A stretch of DNA of 64,000 nt from Roseobacter denitrificans OCh 114 (GCF_000014045.1 NC_008209.1:638501-702500); one strand, 5' to 3'. Shown: positions 9,198 through 18,346, counted from the first letter of the stretch. Translations and numbers: made by a program. Notes: a model not told the origin generated them from the sequence alone.

Positions 9198-10246
9198 GGT
9201 ATCCATCCGTTGAATAAGGGGTGAGCCGATGACAGCGGCAACGAAACACGCGCGCCGCTTCGGGCAGAATGATATACCGCGCTCACCAGTTCAATAGAGG
9301 CCGCACCATCGGCGAGCGAAACAGCACCAGATGGCCGCCCCGCCAGATCATCTGCAATAGCCGCCAGAAACCCTGTGAAACCCGACGCTTCATCCGGGGT
9401 TTTTGTCAGGGCGTGATCAATATCTGGCTGGTCATTCGGGTCGCGGGCCATGAAGGACCAGTCTGATGTGCCGGGCGCATAGGGATTTGAACCCGATGTG
9501 ACGGTCAGCTTTTCAAACACGAACCGCAGGCGCGTTTCATCTGTTGCCGCCCCGAGGGTGATGTTGCTGGTTGCCAGTGCCCCATTCGCCATCTCAAAGG
9601 TCAGTGCCGCACAGTCCTCCGTTTCGATCGGATTGACGCGGGTCGTCGTCACCGCTGAAACGGCGCGGACTGGTCCCATGAAATGGGTCAGCAGGTCATG
9701 GGCGTGGATGGCATGGCCAAGAACCGCACCGCCCTGTTCGCCCGCCCATGTGCCGCGCCATGGCACGTCATAATAGGTACTGTCCCGCGACCAATGCGTT
9801 TCCAGCGCGGCCACCAGGGGCTGGCCCAAGAGGTCTGCGCGCTGCAGGTGGCGCAGCTGTGCACATGAACGACCCCAGCGATATTGAAAAACTGGATATA
9901 CCTTTCGGTTGTGGCGTTTGGCGGTCTGGGCAATCTGTTCCACCCCGGCGAGGCTGGTGGCCAGCGGTTTTTCACAGATGGCATTTTTGCCCGCAGCCAG
10001 TGCTTCCAGCGTGACGGGCAGATGCAGGTGCGGGGGCAGGCAAATGTCGATCAGGTCAATGTCGGGCCTTGCAAAAACGCCGTTCCAATCTGGTGTGATC
10101 AGGAAATCATGCGTGCCGCGCAGCGCCTCGGCACGGGTTTGATCCTTGTCCACAAGGGCCACAACCCGGAACAGATGCGGCAGCGCCTGATAGGCGGCAA
10201 GATGTTGCGCGCCGATTCCGGCCCCCAGAATGGCGACATTCAACAT
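9194..10246 (-). CDS. Gfo/Idh/MocA family NAD(P)-dependent oxidoreductase
   Basis: 350 aa from ATG 10246 (MLNVAILGAGIGAQHLAAYQ), one base after the stop of the preceding gene. N-terminal Rossmann fold with the dinucleotide motif GAGIGAQHL, the family motif CEKPLATS (EKP lysine, about residue 96), and a C-terminal alpha/beta substrate domain with GHAIHAHDLLTHF supplying the usual histidine. Members oxidise or reduce sugars, inositols or sugar acids at a ring or chain hydroxyl; the substrate is not evident from sequence. No UxaB/UxuB-type reductase is encoded nearby, so one of the four Gfo/Idh enzymes in this operon may carry out the ketouronate/aldonate redox step (inference). Confidence 0.85.
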   Translation of the reverse strand: MLNVAILGAGIGAQHLAAYQALPHLFRVVALVDKDQTRAEALRGTHDFLITPDWNGVFARPDIDLIDICLPPHLHLPVTLEALAAGKNAICEKPLATSLAGVEQIAQTAKRHNRKVYPVFQYRWGRSCAQLRHLQRADLLGQPLVAALETHWSRDSTYYDVPWRGTWAGEQGGAVLGHAIHAHDLLTHFMGPVRAVSAVTTTRVNPIETEDCAALTFEMANGALATSNITLGAATDETRLRFVFEKLTVTSGSNPYAPGTSDWSFMARDPNDQPDIDHALTKTPDEASGFTGFLAAIADDLAGRPSGAVSLADGAASIELVSAVYHSARSGARVSLPLSSAHPLFNGWIP

Positions 10247-10247
10247 G

Positions 10248-11249
10248 TTACGCCCCTTCGGCCAGCGCTTGCGCTTGCAAGGCAAGCTCCATCACCTTAA
10301 AACAATGCGCTTGTGTCATCGCCGTTTCCGTGCGGTTTTCGATGTCATTGAGCAACTGGCCGAAATAGGGCAAGCCAGCGTCTGACGCGTCGATCTTTTC
10401 ACATCTGTCTCCGGTGACTAGGATCAGGTGATCCGTCCCTGCGCTGCCCCCGACATCCACGTATTTGCGCAACTCGATATAGCCTTCGGTGCCCAGAATG
10501 GTCAGCCGCCCATCGCCCCATGTAGGCAGCGCGTGGGGCGTGTACCAATCTACCCTGATGGACCCCGTGCCCTGATCGCTTTTCAAGGTGATCTCACCAA
10601 AATCCTGAAGCCCGGGGTGGGCCGGGTTCGCGTGGTTGGCCACGAAAGCATGGGTCACCTCGGCCTCTGTGGAGCCGGTGAAATGCAGGAACTGGTCGAT
10701 CTGATGCGAGGCGATATCCGTGAGGATACCGCCATATCGGCCGCGGTCAAAAAACCAATCCGGCCTGGTTTCCTTGTTCAGCCGGTGCGGTCCCAGCCCG
10801 GCGGTGTGCACGACCCGACCGATCGCGCCCTCGGCCACCAATGTGCTGGCGCGCGTCACGGCGGGGACTTCGAACCGTTCGGAAAAGTTGATCGACCAGA
10901 TCCGCCCGGTGTCACGCACAGTGCTGCGCAGATCGTCCAGCTGCGCCATGGTCGTGCAGCCGGGTTTGTCGGTCATCACATCCATGCCGCGCTGCATGCA
11001 TTGGATCGCCAGTGCTGCACGATCCGCCGGGATTGCAGCGATCAAGGCCAGATCTGCGCCAGACGCCAGTGCAGCATCGAGTGTTTCAAATCGGGTCAGA
11101 TGGGGAAAGCGTTTGCGAAACCCCTCAAGGCTGTGTAGCGTGCCTTCGGTCCAGAAGCCAAGGCATTGCGCCCCGGCGTCCAGCATGTTTTGCGTCATGC
11201 CGAAAATATGCCGGTGATCGAGACCGATTGCGACGAATTTGACGCTCAA
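10248..11249 (-). CDS. Gfo/Idh/MocA family oxidoreductase with DKP variant motif
   Basis: Rossmann-fold sugar oxidoreductase. The start is uncertain: TTG at 11249 overlaps the upstream stop (TTGA) and immediately precedes the conserved strand VKFVAIGLDHRH (333 aa), while ATG at 11270 would give 340 aa with a 25-nt overlap. The usual EKP motif is replaced by DKPG (TDKPGCTT). The nucleotide-binding segment IGLDHRHIFG lacks a classical GxGxxG. The region GGILTDIASHQIDQFLHFTG matches the family's catalytic histidine helix. These deviations suggest a diverged subfamily with an unusual cofactor site or substrate. It sits between two other Gfo/Idh genes. Confidence 0.8.
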   Translation of the reverse strand: MSVKFVAIGLDHRHIFGMTQNMLDAGAQCLGFWTEGTLHSLEGFRKRFPHLTRFETLDAALASGADLALIAAIPADRAALAIQCMQRGMDVMTDKPGCTTMAQLDDLRSTVRDTGRIWSINFSERFEVPAVTRASTLVAEGAIGRVVHTAGLGPHRLNKETRPDWFFDRGRYGGILTDIASHQIDQFLHFTGSTEAEVTHAFVANHANPAHPGLQDFGEITLKSDQGTGSIRVDWYTPHALPTWGDGRLTILGTEGYIELRKYVDVGGSAGTDHLILVTGDRCEKIDASDAGLPYFGQLLNDIENRTETAMTQAHCFKVMELALQAQALAEGA

Positions 11250-12283
11250 ACCTGTGCCACCTTTTCCCAAGACCGTAACTTGCCGGATCGTTCCATTGCA
11301 TCAATGACCGCATGCGCCATTAGGGCCTGTTTCCCGGTGGCCATCGGGGCGCGCTGATCGGTGATGGCCAGCGCGAAGTCTTCGATCACGCTTTGATGCC
11401 ACGCGTGGGTAAAGGCCATGGGGTCCGCGCCGCCGCCAGTCGTGGCGCTGGCGCCATGTGTTTCTGTCTCCCCGTCCAGATGGGCAATCGTGAGCACGCC
11501 GCTTTCCAGATGCGCGCTGGCCTTGGTGCCGTGCAGGCTGATGGTTTCCGCCGTTCCCGGAAAAGCCGAAGTTGTGGCCGTCAGTGTACCCACACAGCCC
11601 CCGGCGGTTTCAAACAAGGCACCGGCCCAGTTTTCAGCCTCCAGCCTGTGCAGGGCGGTTTGGTGCATATGCGCGCAGACCTTGGAAAACGGTCCCAGTA
11701 ACCACAGCGCAAGGTCAAGTGTATGGATCGCCTGCGACATCATCACGCCACCGCCATCGCGGGCATAGGTGCCGCGCCCCGGGGCATCGTAATAGTCCTG
11801 ATCCCGCCACCACGGAACGCGAATTTCGGCATTGGTGATATCGCCCAGCTTGCCTTGATCAAGCGCCTGTTTCAACGCCTGTGACGCGGCGCGCGCGCGG
11901 TGCTGGAAGACGATACCAAGCGGCACAGCATGATCTGCGCAGAGCGTGACAATGTCTTGTGCGGCTTCAAGGGTCCGCTCAACGGGTTTTTCCATCAGGA
12001 TTGGTTTGCCCGCTCGCACCAAAGGCGCAATCAAGTCGCGCCGTGCATCCGGGGGCGTTGCAATGACAACGAAATCGACCCCAGGGTCGGCGGCAACCTC
12101 ATCCGCGTTTTGATAGGTTTTCACTGCGCGGCCAAGCACCTCAGCAGCATGTCTGCCATAGGCGCGAGCCTTTTCCGGGTCGCGCCCCATGATGCCGGAT
12201 AGATAAACGGTTTCAGCATCCCGAAAGGCCGTAAGATGTGTATCCGCCACCATGCCAAGCCCGATCAGAACGGCGTTTTTCAT
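11246..12283 (-). CDS. Gfo/Idh/MocA family NAD(P)-dependent oxidoreductase
   Basis: 345 aa from ATG 12283 (MKNAVLIGLGMVADTH), which overlaps the kdgK stop as ATGA. Conserved features: Rossmann motif GLGMVADTH, MEKPVERTLE (EKP), and RGTYARDGGGVMMSQAIHTLDLALWLLG with the conserved lysine/histidine surroundings. Like its neighbour at 9194-10246 it has the 'GxGTYARDGGG' type loop, so the two are probably the more closely related pair. Role inferred as dehydrogenation or reduction of a sugar or sugar acid within this operon; the substrate is unknown. Confidence 0.85.
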   Translation of the reverse strand: MKNAVLIGLGMVADTHLTAFRDAETVYLSGIMGRDPEKARAYGRHAAEVLGRAVKTYQNADEVAADPGVDFVVIATPPDARRDLIAPLVRAGKPILMEKPVERTLEAAQDIVTLCADHAVPLGIVFQHRARAASQALKQALDQGKLGDITNAEIRVPWWRDQDYYDAPGRGTYARDGGGVMMSQAIHTLDLALWLLGPFSKVCAHMHQTALHRLEAENWAGALFETAGGCVGTLTATTSAFPGTAETISLHGTKASAHLESGVLTIAHLDGETETHGASATTGGGADPMAFTHAWHQSVIEDFALAITDQRAPMATGKQALMAHAVIDAMERSGKLRSWEKVAQV

Positions 12284-13161
12284 GGCGCCGCCTTGGGTAT
12301 GATTGCCCCCCGATATTGTACGACCTGTGCCGCGCAATCATGTCCGGCACGCAAAGCCTGCGCCTGCGATCCGCCTGCCAAAAGCGCGGCGAGATAGGCA
12401 CCGTTGAAGCTGTCGCCCGCCGCCGTGGTATCCAGCACATGGGGCGCGGCACCGTAGGCTTGCGAGACTGCATCGCCCAGACTGATTGGCCCGTCAGCCC
12501 CGCGTTTCAACGCACCGGTGCCGTGATATCGGGTAAATCGCGCCTCAACCGCTGCGGCATCCTCATCAAAGAGCAGCATTTCATCATCAATGGAGGGCAG
12601 GCAGATGTCTGCACGTTCCCACAGCGCAGATGTCACGCGCTGTGCGGTCGGTTTATCCTCCCACAGGCGGGGTCGATAATTGCTGTCATAGGCCAGTTTG
12701 ATGGGTGTTCTGCCCAGCCACTCAACCAAAGCACTGCGCGCCGCATCAGGCAGGATCGCCACACTGATGCCCGAGAGGTACACAAGGTCATAGGCCTCAA
12801 GGATCGCGAAATCATAACCGGCACCGGTCTGGAACAGATCCCGCGCAGCGGCAGCACTGCGCCAATAGGTGAAGGAGCGTTCGCCATCCTCCGTGGTTGT
12901 GATCGCATAAAGGCCGGGGGATTTCCCGGTCAGGCGGGTCACAGCACCGGTGCCGATTGCTTGTGCTGCGATGAAGTCCTCGATCTGGTCCGAAAACGGA
13001 TCATCACCGAGGCAAGTCACGTAGTCGACGCTGAATTGCGGCGCGTTCCGTTTGAGGTAAATCGCCGTATTCAACGTGTCGCCCGCCACACCAACTTGGG
13101 AGGTCTGCCCCAGAATGGACAGTTCGATCATCGCTTCTCCGACGCAGGCGATACGGGTCAT
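12280..13161 (-). CDS. kdgK: 2-keto-3-deoxygluconate kinase (PfkB family)
   Basis: Phosphorylates KDG to 2-keto-3-deoxy-6-phosphogluconate, the Entner-Doudoroff intermediate. The 293-aa PfkB-family protein begins MTRIACVGEAMIEL and ends with the ATP/anion-hole motif DTTAAGDSFNGAYLAALLAG containing the catalytic Asp. The internal LAYDSNYRPRLWED segment is typical of bacterial KdgK. Context supports this over a generic sugar kinase: mannonate dehydratase and an altronate-dehydratase homolog, both KDG producers, are in the same operon. It overlaps its upstream and downstream neighbours by 4 nt each. KDPG aldolase is not in the window. Confidence 0.9.
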   Translation of the reverse strand: MTRIACVGEAMIELSILGQTSQVGVAGDTLNTAIYLKRNAPQFSVDYVTCLGDDPFSDQIEDFIAAQAIGTGAVTRLTGKSPGLYAITTTEDGERSFTYWRSAAAARDLFQTGAGYDFAILEAYDLVYLSGISVAILPDAARSALVEWLGRTPIKLAYDSNYRPRLWEDKPTAQRVTSALWERADICLPSIDDEMLLFDEDAAAVEARFTRYHGTGALKRGADGPISLGDAVSQAYGAAPHVLDTTAAGDSFNGAYLAALLAGGSQAQALRAGHDCAAQVVQYRGAIIPKAAP

Positions 13162-14042
13162 TTACGCTGTTCCCTTTTCCAGATGACGAGGCCGGACGCC
13201 ACGATCACCAAGGCGCCGACGACGACCCAGAAATCAGGCACATCGCCAAAGATCAACCAACTGAAGGCGGCGATATAGATCATGAACGAATAGGTATAAG
13301 GCATCAGCGTATTGGCGGGCGCAAAGCGGTGCGCATTGGTGAGCAACTGATGCCCGCCCCAGCCCATCACGCCCAGCCCGACCAGCAATGCTGTGTCCAA
13401 TAGACTTTGCGGCGGAATCCAGAACCAGAGGGCAAAGGGCAGGGTCAGCATGGTTCCCAAAGCGCCGAGGTAGAGTTGCTGCGTTTCGGTTGCGACAATT
13501 CCGGCGAGTCTGCGGGTCATCAGGGAGTACAGCGCCAGTGCAGTCGCGTTATACAGTGGGAGGATCATGGCCGGATGGAACGTCTCGCCAAACGGGCGGA
13601 TCACGATCAGAACGCCGGCAAACCCCAACAGGATCGCCCCCCAGCGCCACGGCCCGATTTGTTCTTTCAGGATGGTCATCGACAAAAAGCACACGATGAT
13701 CGGGCTGGAAAACATGATCGCCGAAATGATCGTCAGTGGCAGATAGCTCAGCGCATAGAAATTACCCAATGTCGCGGATATCAGCAGCAAGGCCCGGCTC
13801 AGTACCAGCCAGATGTGATCGGTGCGAAACCGATCGAGGGCCATGCCATCCTTGGCAATCATGCCCACCGAAATCACCAGATGCCCGGCGTAGCGCATGA
13901 ACACCAGTTGAAACGCCGGATAGCCCGCCAGCGCAAGCCATTTGGCCGAAACATCGACCATCGCAAAGAAGTACCAGGCCACCAGCATCATGAGAATGCC
14001 AAGCTGGGGCCGGTCTTCTATGGCTCGCGCTGCGACCGCCAT
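13158..14042 (-). CDS. DMT-superfamily (EamA domain) membrane transporter
   Basis: 294 aa with about ten hydrophobic segments in two EamA repeats (about 15-145 and 160-290), the standard drug/metabolite transporter layout. The substrate cannot be read from the sequence. It is embedded between a beta-hydroxyacid dehydrogenase (abutting with no gap) and kdgK (4-nt overlap). It could export an intermediate or import a second substrate alongside the TRAP system of this operon (inference). Confidence 0.85.
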   Translation of the reverse strand: MAVAARAIEDRPQLGILMMLVAWYFFAMVDVSAKWLALAGYPAFQLVFMRYAGHLVISVGMIAKDGMALDRFRTDHIWLVLSRALLLISATLGNFYALSYLPLTIISAIMFSSPIIVCFLSMTILKEQIGPWRWGAILLGFAGVLIVIRPFGETFHPAMILPLYNATALALYSLMTRRLAGIVATETQQLYLGALGTMLTLPFALWFWIPPQSLLDTALLVGLGVMGWGGHQLLTNAHRFAPANTLMPYTYSFMIYIAAFSWLIFGDVPDFWVVVGALVIVASGLVIWKREQRK

Positions 14043-14930
14043 TTAGCCGCTGTATTTAACGGCAAAGAAATCAACCATCTGGCTGACCATGTCATCGCCA
14101 CGCCCGGTATCGCGCGCCTCTGTCAAAGCGGAGAGGGCGCATTGCGACATCATGCTTTTGACGCCTGCGTCATCCGCCATCTTCGAATAGTACCCGACGT
14201 CCTTGGCCGCGTTCTTGATCGCAAAAGCCAGCAGGTTCGGATCGCCGTCCACGCCGTACCCTTTGACGAAATCCATCATCCCGCTGTGCAGCGGTCCGGC
14301 GGCCATCACGTCATAAAGTTCCTTGCGGTTCACACCGGCGATGTCGGCCATGGCAAAGGCTTCGGCCATGGCATTGGCCACGGTCATGCCAAAGAAGTTG
14401 TTGATCAGCTTGATCGTATGCCCGGACCCGAGGGCACCGAGGTGAAACACGTTTTCGCCCAGATCTTTCAAGACACCTTCGACCTTGTCAAAGGCCGTCT
14501 TGTCGCCCGAACACATGATGTTGAGCAATCCGTCCTTGGCGTGGCTGGGGGTGCGGCCAAGGGGAGCATCCAGATAGGTGCCGTCTGCTTCTGCGACCTC
14601 TGTGCCGAGCGCACGGGTGGATGCTGGCAGCGATGTGCCGAAATCAATCACCACAGCGCCGGGTTTGAGACCGGCAATCACGCCATCCTCGCCGCGCATC
14701 CGGCTTTCCACGTGGTCTGATGTGCCCATGCACAGCATGATAATGTCGCTGGCTGCGGCCACCTCTTTGGCGCTGGCGGCTTCCGTTGCCCCGCGGGCGA
14801 TGGCAGCGTCCAGATGGGTACGGTCGCGGTTGCCCAAGACTGTCAGCGTGTATCCCTGATCCTGCAGGCGGCCGACCATGGCCCCGCCCATAAGCCCAAG
14901 GCCGATGAATCCGATCGTTGGTTTTGTCAT
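14043..14930 (-). CDS. NAD(P)-dependent beta-hydroxyacid dehydrogenase (3-hydroxyisobutyrate dehydrogenase family)
   Basis: 295 aa. N-terminal Rossmann motif GFIGLGLMGGAMVGRL; substrate-binding signature DAPLGRTPSHAKDG (family form D-x-P-V-S-G-x-x-x-G, here diverged); conserved catalytic lysine in GSGHTIKLINNF (about residue 170). Family members oxidise beta-hydroxyacids such as tartronate semialdehyde, 3-hydroxyisobutyrate or aldonates such as threonate. The altered substrate loop argues against canonical GarR or HIBADH. In a uronate operon it may act on a hydroxyacid released after dehydration or dioxygenation (inference). It abuts the DMT transporter start exactly. Confidence 0.85.
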   Translation of the reverse strand: MTKPTIGFIGLGLMGGAMVGRLQDQGYTLTVLGNRDRTHLDAAIARGATEAASAKEVAAASDIIMLCMGTSDHVESRMRGEDGVIAGLKPGAVVIDFGTSLPASTRALGTEVAEADGTYLDAPLGRTPSHAKDGLLNIMCSGDKTAFDKVEGVLKDLGENVFHLGALGSGHTIKLINNFFGMTVANAMAEAFAMADIAGVNRKELYDVMAAGPLHSGMMDFVKGYGVDGDPNLLAFAIKNAAKDVGYYSKMADDAGVKSMMSQCALSALTEARDTGRGDDMVSQMVDFFAVKYSG

Positions 14931-14942
14931 GCGAGGTGTCTC

Positions 14943-15830
14943 CTATTTCGCGGTATCAAAGGCACGTTTTTTCATGCCTTTCTGGATTTCGTAGATTGAT
15001 ATCGGCACGTCCGGCTGCGGTTGCGGGATCCGCACAGGGATGTTTTTCAGGCGTGGGTTTTTCGTGGGCTGCCCGCAAAGCATACGGGTATCGTAATCCT
15101 CGATCCCGTCCCAGCGCGTCATGGACCCCATGATCGGAAAGGCATCCGCCGCCATCATTTCGAAAAACAGGATACGGCGTGGCCGGTCAGAGGTATTCAG
15201 CGCCGAGCCATGCACAATGCGGCCGTGATGGATGCTGATAGACCCCGCCGGGCCGGTCAGTTGAACCGCGTCGTCAGGGTTCAGCCCATTGTCCTCGGGC
15301 AGCATCGCACCCGCAAAGACGCCATCCACATGATGATCATAGACCGGCCCCTTATGGCTTTCCGGGTAGACCATAAGCGGCCCGTTTTCAGCGGCCATAT
15401 CGTCGATCAATACCCCGATGGCCAGAATGTCATCGTTGGTATGGGGGTAAAAGGCATAGTCCTGATGCCATTCGACCGCCGCGCCATAGCCCGCCGATTT
15501 CATATTCAGTTTGGTCGTGTGCAGACGCAGGTCAGGCCCGATCAGATCGCGTGCCGGGCCGAGAATGTGGTCTGAAACCATCAAGTCGCGCACCACATCC
15601 GATATCATATGCGGCAGTTTCACACGCCTCAGACGTGGCTCGGCTGGCGTATGGGTATCCTCAAGGTCCAGGCGGTCGTTCGACTGCGTCATGCCAGCGG
15701 CTTCGGTCTCAAACCGGGTGATCTCGTCGCGGAGTTGCGTGATCCATTCGGGCGGTATCTGGTTTTCCACAACCAGATAGCCACGGTCATTGTATCGCGT
15801 GACCTGTTCAGGCGAGAGCACTTCGGGCAT
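14943..15830 (-). CDS. phytanoyl-CoA dioxygenase (PhyH) family Fe(II)/2-oxoglutarate enzyme 1
   Basis: 295 aa from ATG 15830 (MPEVLSPEQVTRYNDRGYLV). The facial triad is intact: WHQDYAF gives His122 and Asp124, and IHHGRIVHGSALN gives His207; Arg near 217 (SDRPRRIL) would bind 2-oxoglutarate. The 'PEQ...F/Y..RGYLVV' opening is typical of bacterial PhyH proteins that hydroxylate small metabolites. The substrate is unknown. It overlaps the upstream Gfo/Idh gene by 23 nt, so the two are tightly coupled; a second PhyH lies two genes further upstream in the operon. Dioxygenases of this type could remove an O-methyl or similar group from a sugar acid before it enters the uronate pathway (inference only). 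Confidence 0.85.
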   Translation of the reverse strand: MPEVLSPEQVTRYNDRGYLVVENQIPPEWITQLRDEITRFETEAAGMTQSNDRLDLEDTHTPAEPRLRRVKLPHMISDVVRDLMVSDHILGPARDLIGPDLRLHTTKLNMKSAGYGAAVEWHQDYAFYPHTNDDILAIGVLIDDMAAENGPLMVYPESHKGPVYDHHVDGVFAGAMLPEDNGLNPDDAVQLTGPAGSISIHHGRIVHGSALNTSDRPRRILFFEMMAADAFPIMGSMTRWDGIEDYDTRMLCGQPTKNPRLKNIPVRIPQPQPDVPISIYEIQKGMKKRAFDTAK

Positions 15831-16830
15831 GGCCGTCTCCTGTCGTCTGAGCTGCCAGTTGGTCTTCGATGGCCAGTGCGATTTCAAGCGTTCGGGTCGC
15901 ATCCGCAACATCAATCAGTGGCGCGGCCCCGTCCATCACGTCAAGGAAATGATCCAGCTGTGCGTCGAGGGGTGGTTTCGTGTTGTCCGCGCGGACCAAA
16001 GGTTTTTGGCGCGCGGATTTCCCCCAGTCTGTTCCCTGCCACAGCGTCATGGAGGGAAAACTGACCGCGCCATCCGTGCCGGAAATCCGCAGCATATCCT
16101 GACCGGTTGTGCCGATATTGGGGTTCTCGCCGGTGGCTGCTTCGAACCCCCAGGGGCTGGGCGTGGTATCGGCAAAGCTGATGGTGCCTGTCGCCCCATC
16201 TTCAAAGGCCAGCGCGATGGCACCGGATTCGATCCGCGTCTCCCCGCGCAGGCCGCGCCCGCGCAAGGCTGCTGTTGCAACGATCTCACCGACCACGAAA
16301 CGCAAAGTGTCAATGTCATGCACGAGGTTGATAAGAACAGGACTGCCGCCTGCCGTGCGCCAATTCCCGTCAAAATAAGCATCCGGCTTGCGCATGGCCC
16401 AGATCATGCTGAGCGTGACCGGCGTCCCAATAGCGCCCTCGGTCAGCAGGTGTTTCAATTGCTGGACCGACGCGTGATAGCGGCGATGATGTCCGACCAG
16501 CGAACCGACACCAGCCTGTTGCACCGCATCGCCGAGCGCGCGCGCGGCGCCCATATCGCCCGCGACAGGTTTTTCGATCAGCATATGCCAGCCATGTTCG
16601 GCGGCATACTGACCCTGTGCGCTGTGTAAATCCGTCGGTGTCGCGAGGATCACACCGTCCACGGGTGTTGTCACCTGCGCCATGTCTTCAAAGCGTGGGA
16701 TGCCTTCGCCAGTTTTGATATCAGGGTTCGGATCAACGAGGCCAACCAGCGTGCAGCGTGGGTGGTCTTTCACTGTCTGCACGTGACGTGCACCAATCAA
16801 CCCTCCACCCACGATGAGGACTTTTTTCAC
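15808..16830 (-). CDS. Gfo/Idh/MocA family NAD(P)-dependent oxidoreductase, coupled to PhyH
   Basis: 340 aa from GTG 16830, which overlaps the altronate dehydratase stop (GTGA); ATG 16851 would add 7 residues. Rossmann motif VKKVLIVGGGLIGARHV, family motif IEKPVAGDMG, and HRRYHASVQQL and NLVHDIDTLRFVVGE in the substrate domain. Its 3' end overlaps the PhyH start by 23 nt, the largest overlap in the operon, suggesting stoichiometric translation with the dioxygenase. The substrate is unknown. A plausible division of labour is oxidation or reduction of the carbonyl formed by the neighbouring dioxygenase (inference). Confidence 0.85.
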   Translation of the reverse strand: MKKVLIVGGGLIGARHVQTVKDHPRCTLVGLVDPNPDIKTGEGIPRFEDMAQVTTPVDGVILATPTDLHSAQGQYAAEHGWHMLIEKPVAGDMGAARALGDAVQQAGVGSLVGHHRRYHASVQQLKHLLTEGAIGTPVTLSMIWAMRKPDAYFDGNWRTAGGSPVLINLVHDIDTLRFVVGEIVATAALRGRGLRGETRIESGAIALAFEDGATGTISFADTTPSPWGFEAATGENPNIGTTGQDMLRISGTDGAVSFPSMTLWQGTDWGKSARQKPLVRADNTKPPLDAQLDHFLDVMDGAAPLIDVADATRTLEIALAIEDQLAAQTTGDGHARSALA

Positions 16831-18335
16831 ATCACAGCCCCGATTTGCCATGGCACGAATTCGTAATCGCCAAGGCCTTGCGCTTCGGATTTTGTTGCCT
16901 CGCCTGAGGCGACGCGCAAAAACATCTCGTAAATCTCGCGCCCCTTCTCTTCGACGCTTATGCCCTCGGTCAGGATGGTGCCGGCATCAACATCCATGTC
17001 CTCGCTCATGCGCTTTGCCATGGCCGAATTGGTCGCCACCTTGATGGTCGGGCTGGGTTTTGACCCAAATGCGGAGCCGCGCCCCGTGGTGAAACAAACC
17101 AGATTGCAGCCCCCAGCGATCTGGCCCGTGACGGAAGCCGGATCATAGCCGGGGCTGTCCATGAAGGTGAAGCCGCGCGCGCGTACAGGTTCGGCGTATT
17201 TGTAGACCCCCATCAGCGGTGAGGTGCCGCCCTTGGCCGCAGCACCGAGCGATTTTTCAAGGATCGTGGTCAAGCCGCCTGCCTTGTTGCCGGGCGACGG
17301 GTTGTTGTCCATCGTGCCTTTGTTGCGGGCGGTGTAATCCTCCCACCACTTGATCAGGCCGACAAGCTGTTCACCGGTTGCGCGGTCTATGGCGCGACGC
17401 GTTAGCAAGTGCTCAGCGCCATAAATCTCGGGTGTTTCCGCCAAAACGCCGGTGCCGCCCTGTGCTGCCAGCAGATCACAGGCATGACCCAGCGCAGGGT
17501 TCGCCGTGATGCCCGACCATGCGTCTGATCCGCCGCATTGCAAGGCGACCATTAACTCGGACGCGGGGCACTGCGTGCGTGTCGCCTGATTGGCGATGGG
17601 CAGCATCGCCTCGATCTTCTGGATGCCCATTTCGATGGTCTTGCGCAGGCCCGCAACCGACTGGATGTTCATGACCTGAAAGGTTTTGCTTTGCTTCAGG
17701 CCATAGGCTTCGAGGAGCCAGTCGATCTGGTTCATTTCGCACCCAAGACCGACCATCAAAACGCCAGCATGGTTCGGATGGCGCGCATAGCCCCACATCA
17801 CCCGTTGCAGGGCCTCAAACCCATCGCCATCACCTGCCATACCGCAGCCCGTGCCATGCACGAAAGCCGCCACACCGTCGACGTTGGGATAGGCGGCCAT
17901 CACCTCGGGGGTGAAGTGGTTGGCAATCATCCGCGCCGCCGTGGCCGAGCAGTTTACCGAGGTGACAATCGCGATGTAGTTGCGCGTGCCCACCGCGCCG
18001 TTCTCGCGCCGAAAGCCCATAAAGGTGTCGCGCTCCGCCTCTGGCACAGGTGTGACGGGCCGTTGATCGGTTGAGAATTCATAGTCGGCATCTGTATTGC
18101 GAAACTCGACGTTTTGCGTGTGTACGTGATCACCTGCGGCGATATCCTCAATGGCATAGCCAATGATCTGTGCATATTTGCGGATAGCATCGCCCTTGGG
18201 GATCGCTTGCGTTGCGATCTTATGCCCTGAGGGGATCAACGCGTTCGTGGTTGCGCCGCCGATTTCAACGCCGACTTCGAGCGCGCGGGTGGCAGTCACG
18301 ACATTATCTGAGGGATCAAGGCGAACAATTTCCAT
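16827..18335 (-). CDS. uxaA: altronate dehydratase family protein (UxaA-like)
   Basis: 502 aa from ATG 18335, close to E. coli altronate dehydratase (495 aa). An N-terminal SAF domain (about 10-95, with the GHKIA motif) is followed by the galactarate/altronate dehydratase domain: RENGAVGTRNYIAI, SVNCSATA, GTGCGMAGDGDGFE, GCEMNQIDWLL, LQCGGSDAWSGITANPALG and GCNLVCFTTGRGSAFG, including the conserved cysteines. UxaA converts D-altronate to KDG, which would join the UxuA product at KdgK. D-galactarate or another aldarate/aldonate is possible, because the family is not separable by eye. It follows a PhyH gene by 11 nt and overlaps the next Gfo/Idh gene. Confidence 0.88.
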   Translation of the reverse strand: MEIVRLDPSDNVVTATRALEVGVEIGGATTNALIPSGHKIATQAIPKGDAIRKYAQIIGYAIEDIAAGDHVHTQNVEFRNTDADYEFSTDQRPVTPVPEAERDTFMGFRRENGAVGTRNYIAIVTSVNCSATAARMIANHFTPEVMAAYPNVDGVAAFVHGTGCGMAGDGDGFEALQRVMWGYARHPNHAGVLMVGLGCEMNQIDWLLEAYGLKQSKTFQVMNIQSVAGLRKTIEMGIQKIEAMLPIANQATRTQCPASELMVALQCGGSDAWSGITANPALGHACDLLAAQGGTGVLAETPEIYGAEHLLTRRAIDRATGEQLVGLIKWWEDYTARNKGTMDNNPSPGNKAGGLTTILEKSLGAAAKGGTSPLMGVYKYAEPVRARGFTFMDSPGYDPASVTGQIAGGCNLVCFTTGRGSAFGSKPSPTIKVATNSAMAKRMSEDMDVDAGTILTEGISVEEKGREIYEMFLRVASGEATKSEAQGLGDYEFVPWQIGAVM

Positions 18336-18346
18336 GAGAGGTCCTT

